A stretch of 45,399 bases of DNA from Candidatus Coatesiibacteriota bacterium. Lineage in GTDB: Bacteria > RBG-13-66-14 > B26-G2 > WVWN01. The notes under the pieces were generated by a model. That model was not told the origin of the DNA. It ran no database searches and saw only the letters and a list, made by a program, of their open reading frames with translations. The stretch covers positions 1,147,388 to 1,192,786 of the forward strand of contig CP070633.1 in assembly GCA_020356085.1 (NCBI GenBank), read 5' to 3'. Positions 24,486 through 31,607 of this stretch are shown here, piece by piece (the first letter of the stretch is position 1; each line of letters begins with the position of its first letter). The position numbers and the translations under genes were made by a program.

Positions 24486-26042
24486 ATGGAAATAGTTAAT
24501 CTGACCGCAACCGAAATCGCCGCGAAAGTCCGCGGCCGCGAGTTGACGGCCGCCGAGGTCCGCGCCGCCTTTCGGGACCGCGTGGCAGCGCTGGACGGCG
24601 ACGTGGGCGCGTTCCTGGTGCTAAATGACCGCGACGACGGCGGTGCACAGGAGGGCCCGCTGGCAGGGGTGCCGATCGCCGTCAAAGACAACCTCTGCAC
24701 GGATTGGCTACCCACCACGGCCGGCTCGCGCGTAATCGAGAACTACCGGCCACCGTACAACGCCACCGTAGTGGATCGCCTGCTACGCGCCGGCGCGTAC
24801 GTCCTCGGGAAGACGAACCTGGACGAATTCGGGATGGGTTCCTCCACCGAGTATTCGGCGTTCTTTCCGACGAAAAACCCACGGGACTTGACGAAAGTCC
24901 CGGGCGGCTCGAGTGGCGGCTCCGCCGCGGCCGTCTGCGCCGGCTTCGCGCCGGTGGCGCTCGGTACGGACACGGGTGGATCTGTCCGCCAACCGGCGGC
25001 GATGTGCGGCGTCGTCGGCCTCAAGCCGACGTACGGCCGCGTGTCCCGCTACGGCCTAATATCCTTCGCCCCCTCCTTCGACCAAATCGGCCCGTTGGGA
25101 CGCTCGGTGGCCGACGTCGCGCTGGTCGCGCAGGTTATAGCGGGAGAAGACCCGCGGGAAGCTACCTCCGGCGCCGAGGCGGTACCCGACTACGTCGCGG
25201 CACTGGGCCAAGCCCCCGGCCCGCTTCGGATCGGCGTTATCGAGGAATTTTTCGGGACGGGCGAGATTCCCGACCCGGCCGCGTACCGCGAGACGCTATC
25301 CCACACGTTCGGGAAAAAAGTCCCCGCCGAGACCGTCGAAACGATCATCGCCCAAACCTCCGTCTTCTTCGAGGAGGGAGCGATCGAGCCCGGAACGCGG
25401 CAAGCCCTGGACGGCGCGCTCGCGGCGCTACGCGACCTGGGCCATACGGTCGAACCGATCGGCATCCCGAGCGCCGCTTGGGCGTTACCCACTTATTACG
25501 TCGCGGTGTGCGCCGAGACGTACTCCAATCTCGCCCGCTTCCAAGCGGTGCTCTTCGGCCCGCGGGCGGAACCGTACGACGGCCCGTCCGAAATGGTGGC
25601 GCGCGCGCGGGCCCGGGGATTCGGCGCGGAGGTCAAACGGCGGCTCGTTGCCGGCGCCTACGTCCTGTCCGTCGGGTACCGCGACGCGTACTACGGCAAA
25701 GCCCAGACCATCCGGCAACACCTCCGCCACCGCTTCGCGCAGGTGCTGGAGGATTACGACTTCCTCCTCTCGCCCGTCTCGCCGTTCACGGCGTTCGAGT
25801 TGAATACGCGGAACCTCGACCCCCAACTGATGTACTTGGCCGACATATTTTCGAGTTTGCCCAACCTCGTCGGCTTTCCGGCGTTGACGCTTCCCTGCGG
25901 CTTCGACGAGAAAGGCCTTCCCGTCGGCCTGCATCTCCTCGCGCGGCCGTGGGCGGAGGACCGCCTTCTGGCGTTCGCCCACCAACTCGAGGCCGCCCTG
26001 GACCTGCCGCGCGACGTCGTAACGCCGCGGCCGCCGGCGTAA
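24486..26042 (+). CDS. gatA: Asp/Glu-tRNA amidotransferase subunit A
   Basis: A 518-aa amidase-signature enzyme that releases ammonia from glutamine for tRNA-bound Glu/Asp amidation. The Ser-cisSer-Lys triad is visible: Lys in IAVKDN (about residue 67), Ser in GGSSGGSAAAV (about 142) and the nucleophile Ser in GTDTGGSVRQPAA (about 165). It is slightly longer than the usual ~485 aa. No strong ribosome-binding site is seen 17 nt after the Kelch gene. Together with gatC it indicates indirect Gln-tRNA or Asn-tRNA synthesis; gatB must lie elsewhere. A few GatA-like amidases have other substrates, but the nearby gatC supports this assignment. Confidence 0.97.
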   Translation: MEIVNLTATEIAAKVRGRELTAAEVRAAFRDRVAALDGDVGAFLVLNDRDDGGAQEGPLAGVPIAVKDNLCTDWLPTTAGSRVIENYRPPYNATVVDRLLRAGAYVLGKTNLDEFGMGSSTEYSAFFPTKNPRDLTKVPGGSSGGSAAAVCAGFAPVALGTDTGGSVRQPAAMCGVVGLKPTYGRVSRYGLISFAPSFDQIGPLGRSVADVALVAQVIAGEDPREATSGAEAVPDYVAALGQAPGPLRIGVIEEFFGTGEIPDPAAYRETLSHTFGKKVPAETVETIIAQTSVFFEEGAIEPGTRQALDGALAALRDLGHTVEPIGIPSAAWALPTYYVAVCAETYSNLARFQAVLFGPRAEPYDGPSEMVARARARGFGAEVKRRLVAGAYVLSVGYRDAYYGKAQTIRQHLRHRFAQVLEDYDFLLSPVSPFTAFELNTRNLDPQLMYLADIFSSLPNLVGFPALTLPCGFDEKGLPVGLHLLARPWAEDRLLAFAHQLEAALDLPRDVVTPRPPA

Positions 26043-26073
26043 CGGCACCTCTCCAGGCGGGGATCATAAAAGG

Positions 26074-26103
26074 TTGACACCCCGCCTCGCTCAACCCTAT
26101 AAT
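26074..26103 (+). promoter_or_regulatory. Promoter of the transsulfuration-type PLP enzyme gene
   Basis: Perfect TTGACA (26074-26079), 18 nt, perfect TATAAT (26098-26103): the strongest consensus match in the window. The leader to the ATG at 26148 is about 38 nt, too short for a SAM riboswitch. Confidence 0.85.
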
Positions 26104-26114
26104 GCGCCGTCGCC

Positions 26115-26134
26115 GCGGCCGCCGTCGCGGCCGC
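26115..26134 (+). other. Leader hairpin with two NotI-like arms
   Basis: GCGGCCGC-CGTC-GCGGCCGC: a perfect 8-bp all-G/C stem with a 4-nt loop, starting a few nt after the predicted transcription start and 13 nt before the start codon. No ribosome-binding site is visible. It may stabilise the 5' end or impede ribosome loading. Confidence 0.5.
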
Positions 26135-26147
26135 GCCGCCCGCCTCG

Positions 26148-27320
26148 ATGAAACCGCCCAAATTCCATACCCGCGCCGCGCGAGGCACGGCCCCGATCGA
26201 CGAAAAGACCGGGGCCTTGTCGGTCCCCATCGTCCAGACCGCCTCCTTCACGCTGGAGCCCGGCGCCGCCGGCCGCGCGGTAGTCGCCGGCGAGGCGGAG
26301 GGTTATTTCTACGGCCGCTTCGCCAATCCCACGACCGCCGTTTTCGAAAGGGACGTCGCAGCGCTGGAGGGTGCCGAAGCCGCGCTGGCGTTCACCTCCG
26401 GGATGGCGGCCATCTCCACCACCGTCCTGGCGCACGTGGGCGCGGGAGACCACCTGGTTACCCAACGGCAACTCTACGGCGGGACGGCCATCTTCTTCGC
26501 GGAACAGCTCCCCCGCCTGGGCGTGGAGTTAACGTATCTCGAAGAACCGGAGGCGGAGACGGTCGCGGCGGCGATCCGGCCCCAGACCAAGCTGGTCTAC
26601 CTGGAAACGCCCTCCAACCCGCTGCTGCGCCTCGTTGACATCGAGGCGACGTCGCGGGCCGCGGCTGCGGCGGGCGTCCCCGTCATCTTCGACAATACGT
26701 TCGCGACGCCCTACCTGCAGCGGCCGCTCGAACTCGGCGCCACCTACACCGTGCACTCCGCGACGAAATACTTCGGCGGCCACGACGTTATCGGCGGCGT
26801 CTTAACGGGGCCGGCCGACCGCCTCCACCGAATCCGGAATACGCTGTACAAAGACCTGGGCGTGGCGCCCGCACCGGCGGTATCGTACCACCTCCTCCGG
26901 GGCTTAAAAACGATGCCGCTGCGCATGGACCGCCACTGCGCCAACGCGCAAGCTATGGCCGAGTTCCTGGCGGCCCACGATAAAGTGAAAACGGTATACT
27001 ATCCGGGGCTCCCCCAGCATCCCGGGCACGAACTCGCGCGGCGCCAGATGTCCCAATTCGGTGGGATCCTCGCGTTCGAACTTGCCGACGGCGAGGCCGC
27101 GCGGCGCTTCGTGGAGGCGCTCGAGCTATGCGTCTTCGCGGTTAGCCTGGGGGACGCGCTAACGCTGGTCCAACACCCGCCGGGAATGACACACGGCGTA
27201 TTCGAGGCCGAAAAGGAGGCGGGGGCGGGGATGGGCCCGGGCTTTATCCGACTCTCGGCCGGATTGGAAGACGCCGACGACATAATCGCCGATTTGGCGC
27301 AAGCTCTAGACCGCACGTAA
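26148..27320 (+). CDS. PLP-dependent Cys/Met metabolism enzyme (cystathionine gamma-synthase / methionine gamma-lyase family)
   Basis: A 390-aa fold-type I PLP enzyme of usual length. Family features: GYFYGRFANPTTAVFERDVA (tetramer-type substrate/PLP site), the PLP-stacking Tyr in QLYGGT, Asp in VIFDNTFATPYLQRP and the Schiff-base Lys in HSATKYFGGH. The ending SLGDALTLVQHPPGMTH is typical. The family includes cystathionine gamma-synthase, beta/gamma-lyases, methionine gamma-lyase and O-acylhomoserine sulfhydrylases, and the sequence alone does not separate them; the C-terminal SLG..TLVQHP.GMTH pattern fits lyases and MGL well. It has a strong promoter of its own, and a small lipoprotein gene follows after 20 nt. 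Confidence 0.9.
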   Translation: MKPPKFHTRAARGTAPIDEKTGALSVPIVQTASFTLEPGAAGRAVVAGEAEGYFYGRFANPTTAVFERDVAALEGAEAALAFTSGMAAISTTVLAHVGAGDHLVTQRQLYGGTAIFFAEQLPRLGVELTYLEEPEAETVAAAIRPQTKLVYLETPSNPLLRLVDIEATSRAAAAAGVPVIFDNTFATPYLQRPLELGATYTVHSATKYFGGHDVIGGVLTGPADRLHRIRNTLYKDLGVAPAPAVSYHLLRGLKTMPLRMDRHCANAQAMAEFLAAHDKVKTVYYPGLPQHPGHELARRQMSQFGGILAFELADGEAARRFVEALELCVFAVSLGDALTLVQHPPGMTHGVFEAEKEAGAGMGPGFIRLSAGLEDADDIIADLAQALDRT

Positions 27321-27340
27321 CGCACAAAGCGAGGTTGAGT

Positions 27341-27976
27341 ATGCAACGGATATTGACGACGGTCGCCCTCGGCGGGGTGCTGGCCCTCGGCGCCGGGTGC
27401 ATTTCGTACGAAGTTAACCTCTCGTTGGAAAAAGACGGCTCGGGTACCGTCGTAGTCGATACCTGGGTCGACTATCTCGGCGAGGAGGAGGGCGACCAGG
27501 AAGTCGCCGAAGCGCCTGAGATTAGCGAAGAGATGGGTCCCGCGTTCGCCGAGCTGGAAGGCGTAACCGTCGAGGAGAACTGGGCCAGAACGGAAGGCGA
27601 GGGCGATGACCGCCGCGAACATACGCACCTCCTCCTGGCGTTCGAGGACGTGGAAATCCTTAGCGGCCAGGGCATCTTCGAAAATCAAGACTTGACGTTT
27701 GAGAAGAAAGGGAAGGAATACGTCTTCACCCACGAGATCCGTAACGTCCGCGAACAACCCGCCGCGGAAACGGCCGAGGAAAGCTCGGAGGAAAACGAGG
27801 AATTGGCCCGGGCGCTGTTCGAGGGTTACACTTTTACGTATACGGTAGTTATGCCCGGCGACGTCACCGACACCAACGGGATCGTGGCCGACGACGGCCG
27901 GACGGTTACGTGGGAGTGGCCCCTCTACGACTTCGCGCAACAAGAGGAAATCGTCATGACGGCTACTTCTCGGTAA
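27341..27976 (+). CDS. LppM-like lipoprotein 1
   Basis: A 211-aa exported lipoprotein. The signal peptide ends in lipobox LGAGC (Cys20). The mature start SYEVNLSLEKDGSGTVVVD matches the mycobacterial LppM N-terminal pattern (strand, then DGSG turn, then strand). The middle is acidic and variable, and the tail VVMPGDVTDTNG then TVTWEWPLYDF resembles the other LppM-like protein (28130). The start is the ATG at 27341 with GCGAGG about 7 nt before it; a TTG two codons earlier is less likely. There is no membrane anchor besides the lipid. LppM-type proteins are envelope proteins of unclear biochemical role. Confidence 0.82.
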   Translation: MQRILTTVALGGVLALGAGCISYEVNLSLEKDGSGTVVVDTWVDYLGEEEGDQEVAEAPEISEEMGPAFAELEGVTVEENWARTEGEGDDRREHTHLLLAFEDVEILSGQGIFENQDLTFEKKGKEYVFTHEIRNVREQPAAETAEESSEENEELARALFEGYTFTYTVVMPGDVTDTNGIVADDGRTVTWEWPLYDFAQQEEIVMTATSR

Positions 27977-28003
27977 GCCGCCCTTACCCGGCCGAAAATA
28001 ATG

Positions 28004-28032
28004 TTGACAGGCCTAGGGCTTATTGTTAGAAT
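28004..28032 (+). promoter_or_regulatory. Promoter of LppM-like lipoprotein 2
   Basis: Perfect TTGACA (28004-28009), 17 nt, TAGAAT (28027-28032). The leader is about 90 nt and ends in TTAGGAGGAATTC before the ATG at 28130. The lipoprotein therefore has its own transcript. Confidence 0.85.
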
Positions 28033-28129
28033 GCGTTACTTTATGGCGGCCGGTGAGGTCCGCAAACTGGCCGCGCAAGGGTAAGCGAAACGCACTTAAA
28101 CCCGCTTTTATACTTAGGAGGAATTCTTT

Positions 28130-28918
28130 ATGCGGTCGAAAATTTTTGGGGTAGCCGCCTTGGCCGTGGGCCTTATCGTAGTGGCCGGCTGCATTAACTA
28201 CGATCAAGACCTCACGCTCAACCCGGACGGCTCCGGCACGGTAATGATCCGCTACGACAGCGCGGCCCAAAAACCGGGCGGCGAGAAAGCGGATATGGCG
28301 GCCGACGTCCCGATGCTCGCCTTCACCGAAGAGGCCATCACGGCTGAATACGATGGCTCGGGCGCAACGGTCCGCGATATCGTCGTCGGCGTCCTGGAAG
28401 GCAGCGAGGAAACGCCCGAGGCGACCTACTACCTCGACTTCGGCAACGTCACCGACCTTAACGGATACGGCGTATTCGCGATCGAAGGCGACAAGTTGAA
28501 GCAAACGTTCACGCTCGCAACCGAAGGCGAGAATACCGTCTTCACGGACCTCGTCCAGTTCAAAATGGAGGTCGAGGACCCCGAACAGCTCTCGAGCTAC
28601 GAATTCAACTACACGCTGAACTGCCCGGGCGAAGTCGTCGAGACCAACGGTACGGTCGCGGGCAATACGATCACCTGGAATTACACGCTCGACAAATTGA
28701 TCAATAACGACATCGAGATGACCGCCACCTACAAGGGCGGCGAGGCCGCCGGCGGCAGCAAAATCGCCGTCATTATCGGCATTATCCTGTGCGTAGTCAT
28801 TCTCATCGTCGTCATTATCGTCATCATCGTCCTGCTTACCAAGAAGAAGAAGAAACCGGCCGCGGGAGCGACCCCGCCCCCGGCGGAGCCGACCGAACCG
28901 ACCGGCGGCGCCGCGTAA
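28130..28918 (+). CDS. LppM-like lipoprotein 2 with C-terminal membrane helix
   Basis: A 262-aa protein. The signal peptide ends in lipobox VVAGC (Cys21), then NYDQDLTLNPDGSGTVMI, matching lipoprotein 1 and mycobacterial LppM. After a beta-rich domain (to about 200) a strongly hydrophobic helix (about 207-233, IAVIIGIILCVVILIVVIIV and more) is followed by TKKKKKPAAG and a Pro/Thr/Glu-rich cytoplasmic tail. Lipidation plus a C-terminal transmembrane helix would fix it in the inner membrane. GGAGG precedes the start by 9 nt, a strong site. Probably a duplicate of the 27341 gene that gained or kept a membrane anchor. Function unknown. Confidence 0.85.
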   Translation: MRSKIFGVAALAVGLIVVAGCINYDQDLTLNPDGSGTVMIRYDSAAQKPGGEKADMAADVPMLAFTEEAITAEYDGSGATVRDIVVGVLEGSEETPEATYYLDFGNVTDLNGYGVFAIEGDKLKQTFTLATEGENTVFTDLVQFKMEVEDPEQLSSYEFNYTLNCPGEVVETNGTVAGNTITWNYTLDKLINNDIEMTATYKGGEAAGGSKIAVIIGIILCVVILIVVIIVIIVLLTKKKKKPAAGATPPPAEPTEPTGGAA

Positions 28919-28945
28919 AGCGACACGGACGGTAATGAAACCTAC

Positions 28946-28971
28946 GGGCGGCCCTACCCGGGCCGCCCTTT
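28946..28971 (+). terminator. Terminator after LppM-like lipoprotein 2
   Basis: A perfect 9-bp stem GGGCGGCCC (28946-28954) with GGGCCGCCC (28960-28968), 5-nt loop, then TTTGCG. Strong stem, short T-run. Confidence 0.6.
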
Positions 28972-29025
28972 GCGCTCCGCCCCGGCGGTTTCCCCTAAAC
29001 CACCGGGGCCCCTCCTTCCAGCGTT

Positions 29026-29631
29026 ATGGCAAATCAAAGCCAAGTAATCGAACGGTTAATAAACGAGTTAACGAAGATGCCCGGTGTCGGCCGGAAGACC
29101 GCCCAGCGGCTAACGTTTTTCCTCCTCACCGCGCCCGACGACTACGTCGTGCGCCTCGCGGCGTTGTTGCAAGAGGTCAACGAGCACGTGAAGCCGTGCC
29201 GGGAATGCGGCAACCTCACGGAGTCGGACCTGTGCCCCGTCTGCGCGGACGACACGCGCAACCGCCGCCTGCTCTGCGTCGTCGAGGAACCGGCGGACAT
29301 CCCGCTCGTCGAACGGACCGGCGAATTCAGTGGCCTGTACCACGTCTTGATGGGCGTCATTTCGCCGCTGGACGGCATCGGGCCCGACCAGCTCCGCCTG
29401 GCGGAACTCGTCCGCCGGGCCCGGGAGGGGGACGTCGTCGAGGTAATTGTGGCCACCGACCCCGACGTCGAAGGCGACGCCACGGCATACTATATCGCGA
29501 AACTCCTAACGCCGCTCGGCGTAAAGGTAACGCGGATCGCGCGCGGCCTCCCGGTGGGCGGCGACCTCGACTTCGCCGACGAGGTGACGTTGGCGAAAGC
29601 GATCGCCGGCCGCCACCTCCTGGAGGGATAG
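29026..29631 (+). CDS. recR: Recombination protein RecR
   Basis: A 201-aa ring-forming recombination mediator that works with RecO/RecF to load RecA on gaps. Order: helix-hairpin-helix KMPGVGRKTAQRLTFFLL (about 17-35), C4 zinc finger CRECGN...CPVC (about 57-72), Toprim domain beginning LLCVVEEPADI and a C-terminal Walker-like end. Usual length. Typical partners dnaX and ybaB are not next to it. The ATG at 29026 has no strong Shine-Dalgarno. A terminator follows shortly after the stop. Confidence 0.97.
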   Translation: MANQSQVIERLINELTKMPGVGRKTAQRLTFFLLTAPDDYVVRLAALLQEVNEHVKPCRECGNLTESDLCPVCADDTRNRRLLCVVEEPADIPLVERTGEFSGLYHVLMGVISPLDGIGPDQLRLAELVRRAREGDVVEVIVATDPDVEGDATAYYIAKLLTPLGVKVTRIARGLPVGGDLDFADEVTLAKAIAGRHLLEG

Positions 29632-29653
29632 CGCCACGTTGCCGGGGACAGGA

Positions 29654-29684
29654 AAACCGGGCCCTCGCGGGCCCGGTTTATTTA
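29654..29684. terminator. Terminator shared by recR and the beta-propeller gene
   Basis: An 11-bp stem AAACCGGGCCC (29654-29664) with GGGCCCGGTTT (29669-29679) around a TCGC loop. TTTATTT follows on the plus strand and GGTTTTCC on the minus strand, so it serves the convergent pair, better on the plus side. Confidence 0.85.
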
Positions 29685-29704
29685 CGTACGCCGTTTAGAC
29701 GCCG

Positions 29705-30475
29705 TTAATGGAACAAAGTCTTTACGCGTCCCAGAGAGGCCGGCTCCACACCCACCCCCTGGATATCGATTTTCCACAACCACCCGTTATCCGCGAGCGT
29801 GCTAAGCCAGAGATAGGTCCCGTCGAACGTCGCCCCCCGAGGGTCGTCGGCCGGCGGCGTAACCGCGGCGACCAGCGTGCCCTTGGCAACGCTTAACGCG
29901 ACGATCCGGGTGCGTTCTCCGATCCGGTCGTACTCCGGCGCCCAGAGGTATCGGCCGTCCCACGCGAGGTCGTATAAAACGTAATAGGAGATGAAAGACC
30001 GGATTACTTTGCCGTCGAAGCGCATCTGATAGAAGCGGTACGCCCACGTGCCGCCGTCCTGCGTACCCCATAAATGTAAGCCGGACCACGCCAGGCCGCG
30101 GGCTACGTTCCATCCGGGCTTGAACGAGGAAACGACGCTGCCGCCCCACTCGAAACGGTAAATGCGGTTTTCCTCGTTATTCCCCGCCCAGAACCAGCGG
30201 CCGTCGTGGGCCAGCCCCCCCGTCTCTTTCCCGGTGGCGGCGAAGACGAACGACCCAACGGCATTGCCGGTGCGGGGATTTATTTTCCAAATCCGGTAGG
30301 GGCTCGTATTGCAGTAGCAGTACAGTTGGCCGTCCGCCCACGCCAAAGCCATCGGTTCGGCGGCGGGGGCGCGAAAGGAGGCGACGACGTCGCCGAAGGC
30401 CCCGCTCGCCGGCGAAGCGAGCATCCCCACCGCGCTCAAGCCGAGCAACCACATCCAGGACTTACGTTTCTTCAT
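29705..30475 (-). CDS. Secreted beta-propeller protein
   Basis: A 256-aa exported protein. Signal peptide MKKRKSWMWLLGLSAVGMLA with a likely cleavage site after ASPASGA. The mature part repeats units of about 40 residues with a G-L/W-W/F pattern: ALAWADGQLYCYCN, GLAHDGRWFWAGN, GLAWSGLHLWGTQD, DLAWDGRYLWAPEYD, GATFDGTYLWLST. This is an NHL/YncE-like six-bladed propeller, compatible with binding a surface partner; no catalytic residues are apparent. The start at 30475 is supported by the signal peptide and GAGGTG upstream; the frame is open further but lies in the promoter region. No cell-wall sorting or lipobox motif. Function unknown. Confidence 0.82.
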   Translation of the reverse strand: MKKRKSWMWLLGLSAVGMLASPASGAFGDVVASFRAPAAEPMALAWADGQLYCYCNTSPYRIWKINPRTGNAVGSFVFAATGKETGGLAHDGRWFWAGNNEENRIYRFEWGGSVVSSFKPGWNVARGLAWSGLHLWGTQDGGTWAYRFYQMRFDGKVIRSFISYYVLYDLAWDGRYLWAPEYDRIGERTRIVALSVAKGTLVAAVTPPADDPRGATFDGTYLWLSTLADNGWLWKIDIQGVGVEPASLGRVKTLFH

Positions 30476-30509
30476 AAACAACACCTCGTGTTTAATATGT
30501 AACGGATAG

Positions 30510-30538
30510 ACTATAAAGGTTTCAGCGGGGATAGTCAA
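30510..30538 (-). promoter_or_regulatory. Promoter of the beta-propeller gene
   Basis: Minus strand TTGACT (30533-30538), 17 nt, TATAGT (30510-30515). The leader is about 28 nt and includes GAGGTG. Confidence 0.8.
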
Positions 30539-30636
30539 CCGAAAAGGCCGCCGGCGGCTCGGCCCCCGAACGGCCGAGCCGCCGCGTCTCCGCCAGCGGC
30601 TAATCACTGAAAAATCCCCCCGCCGGCAGGTTCTTA

Positions 30637-30645
30637 TGCTATACT
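30637..30645 (+). promoter_or_regulatory. Extended -10 promoter of porCDAB
   Basis: TGCTATACT (TGn + TATACT, 30637-30645). No convincing -35 at the right distance (the region is C-rich), which is acceptable for an extended -10 promoter. The leader is about 60 nt. Confidence 0.5.
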
Positions 30646-30713
30646 GGGTTTTGTTTAACGCGATCGTGAAAAACGGAACGAACCCCGACTTTACGTAATC
30701 GAGGTGATAAAAA

Positions 30714-31292
30714 TTGCCGGACGACGTTTTAGAAATCCGGTGGCACGGCCGGGGCGGCCAAGGCGTTAAGACGGCGGCGATGCTCTTTGCCGAGGCGGCG
30801 TTCGAAGGGGGAAAGTTTATCCAGGGTTTCTCGGACTACGGCCCCGAACGGTCCGGCGCCCCCATCCAGGGTTTCACCCGGGTAAGCGATAAACCCATAA
30901 CCCTCCACAACTTCATTACCGAGCCAGACGTCGTCGTTATCCTCGACCCTACGCTGCTGGGGACGGTACCCGTCGCCGAAGGGCTCCGGCCGGGAGGCAA
31001 GGTACTGGTCAATAGTTCGCGCGACCCGGCGGAAGTCGCCGCCGTTCTGGGCGTCGACGCGAGCCAGGTTTACGTCGTGGACGCGAAGACGATATCGCTG
31101 GAGGTTATGGGTAGGGACATGCCGAACTCGCCGATGATCGGCGCTCTGGTCAAGGTCCTCGGGACGGTCGAACTCCCCTGGGTTAACGAAACTTTCGAGA
31201 AAAAATTCGGCGCGAAGTCGAAAACGGTAGTGGAAACCAACGTCGCGGCCATTAAACGGGCGTACGACGAAGTCCGCGGAACGTCGAAGTAG
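30714..31292 (+). CDS. porC: Pyruvate/2-oxoacid:ferredoxin oxidoreductase, gamma subunit
   Basis: A 192-aa gamma subunit. The conserved start EIRWHGRGGQGVKTAAMLFA and the later YGPERSGAPIQGFTRV segment identify the POR/KOR gamma domain, the small subunit of the heterotetrameric 2-oxoacid:ferredoxin oxidoreductases. The first codon is TTG, with GAGGTGAT 7 nt upstream deciding the start. First gene of a tight gamma-delta-alpha-beta operon, all on the plus strand, encoding a complete enzyme that interconverts pyruvate (most likely) with acetyl-CoA, CO2 and reduced ferredoxin. 2-Ketoisovalerate or 2-oxoglutarate specificity cannot be excluded. Confidence 0.95.
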   Translation: MPDDVLEIRWHGRGGQGVKTAAMLFAEAAFEGGKFIQGFSDYGPERSGAPIQGFTRVSDKPITLHNFITEPDVVVILDPTLLGTVPVAEGLRPGGKVLVNSSRDPAEVAAVLGVDASQVYVVDAKTISLEVMGRDMPNSPMIGALVKVLGTVELPWVNETFEKKFGAKSKTVVETNVAAIKRAYDEVRGTSK

Positions 31293-31312
31293 CGCCGGGA
31301 GGCAATCGCCCC

Positions 31313-31600
31313 ATGGAAAAGAAGAAAGGTTGGAAAGAAATCCCCCTCGGCGGCTTAATCACGGAGGCGGGCAACGCCGAAGAATACGATACCGGGTCTT
31401 GGAGAACGTTCAAGCCGGTATTAGACGCCGAGGCGTGCAATAACTGCCTGTTGTGTTGGATCTTCTGTCCCGATACCTCCGTCCTGGTGGAGAACGAAGA
31501 AGTCAAGGGGTTCGACTACAAGCACTGCAAAGGGTGCGGCATTTGCGCCGCCGAATGTCCCAAGAACGCCATCGAAATGGTTTTAGACGAAGAGGAGTAG
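31313..31600 (+). CDS. porD: Pyruvate/2-oxoacid:ferredoxin oxidoreductase, delta (2[4Fe-4S] ferredoxin) subunit
   Basis: A 95-aa iron-sulfur subunit with two Cys clusters: CNNCLLCWIFCPD (Cx2Cx2Cx3C) and CKGCGICAAECP (Cx2Cx2Cx3C), each binding a 4Fe-4S centre. The N-terminal half has the WKEIPLGGLI start common to PorD proteins. It passes electrons from the TPP subunit to free ferredoxin. GGGAGG precedes the ATG. Second gene of the operon; the alpha-subunit gene starts 7 nt after its stop and its own ribosome-binding site lies in the last codons (GAAGAGGAGTAG). Confidence 0.95.
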   Translation: MEKKKGWKEIPLGGLITEAGNAEEYDTGSWRTFKPVLDAEACNNCLLCWIFCPDTSVLVENEEVKGFDYKHCKGCGICAAECPKNAIEMVLDEEE

Positions 31601-31607
31601 ACGTCTC

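Noticed and set aside
24704-26077. 457-aa plus-strand frame overlapping gatA
   Set aside because: Arginine/proline-rich out-of-frame translation of gatA, which has all amidase motifs.
26104-26147. SAM riboswitch or T-box before the Cys/Met enzyme gene
   Set aside because: The leader is only about 38 nt, too short, and is occupied by one hairpin.
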